From Archilochus colubris (taxonomy: Eukaryota; Chordata; Aves; Apodiformes; Trochilidae): a stretch of DNA of 64,000 bases. The notes below the pieces were generated by a model. The model searched no databases. It worked only from the letters and a program-made list of their open reading frames with translations, and was not told where the DNA came from. Where the stretch lies: NCBI GenBank assembly GCA_023079485.1, contig CM041084.1, forward strand, positions 100,544,467 through 100,608,466. Reading direction: 5' to 3'. Position numbers and translations under genes: made by a program. Positions 63,901 through 64,000 of this stretch are shown here, piece after piece; within the stretch, counting starts at the first letter, position 1, and every line of letters starts with the position of its first letter.

Positions 63901-64000
63901 TCCACTACAGTTCCCTGTGCAACTCACATAAAGTTTCTTCTCATGTGTGTAGCATGTATTTGCCACAGGAACTCTGCATCACTTCAACCCAGCCATAACT
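60961..64000. other. Gene-free distal flank with one candidate exon
   Basis: AT-rich. It contains the 14-bp tandem repeat and short A-runs. Splice-like signals on both strands near 62504-62655 are described in the findings. LRRC30 and LAMA1, which flank PTPRM upstream in mammals, are not recognised. Confidence 0.45.
63246..63292 (+). repeat. 14-bp tandem repeat, three copies
   Basis: Unit GAGCAGATATACAA occurs at 63246-63259, with one C-to-T change at 63260-63273, then after a five-base GAGCA remnant again at 63279-63292. A related AGATAT precedes it at 63235-63240. It is a small minisatellite-like duplication with no gene. Confidence 0.8.

Noticed and set aside
26000..64000. LRRC30 or LAMA1, the mammalian upstream neighbours of PTPRM
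   Set aside because: No long leucine-rich-repeat frame and no laminin exon is recognisable, so they must lie outside the window or be arranged differently.

Overview
This is vertebrate nuclear DNA, almost certainly from a bird. Four copies of the CR1 LINE carry or end in variants of the bird-type 3' octamer AATCATAG/CTATGATT. Three of them share the body found in neoavian genomes, with a GGCTGGGTTGGAAGGGACC core. Interspersed repeats are sparse, the background is AT-rich, and there is one sharp CpG island. Nothing suggests a bacterial, plasmid or organellar source. I could not identify the species.

The one protein-coding feature I can support is the first coding exon of PTPRM (receptor-type tyrosine phosphatase mu) on the minus strand at 25191-25263. 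It encodes the signal peptide and ends in a strong phase-1 splice donor. The exon lies in a CpG island of about 1.6 kb (24290-25915) that also holds the GC-rich leader and presumably the transcription start. The leader has no upstream ATG over more than 700 nt.

Layout: 1-25190 is the start of PTPRM intron 1, and exon 2 is not in the window. This intron holds two CR1 copies (2265-2504 and the longer 5135-6103), a probable old tRNA-derived SINE near 16.5 kb, a possible hAT relic near 14.3 kb, and many homopolymer and AT-rich simple repeats. From 25916 to 64000 is 5' flanking, apparently intergenic DNA. It holds a GC-richer unclassified block (29550-30045), purine-rich tracts (34998-35155 and 37080-37350), a probable SINE relic joined to a T-rich tract (39975-40190), an old CR1/L3 relic (47100-47260), a solo LTR with TG...CA ends (50234-50556), two young-looking CR1 3' ends (51949-52097 and 55294-55493), and a long degraded CR1 (60124-60960).

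In mammals LRRC30 and LAMA1 lie upstream of PTPRM. I recognise neither here, so the interval may be longer than this window. No other open reading frame has convincing coding character. I looked for an undescribed system and see none. The best leads are a candidate exon near 62.5-62.65 kb with good splice signals on both strands, the GC-rich block near 29.8 kb, two AT-rich stretches that resemble conserved enhancers, and the solo LTR.
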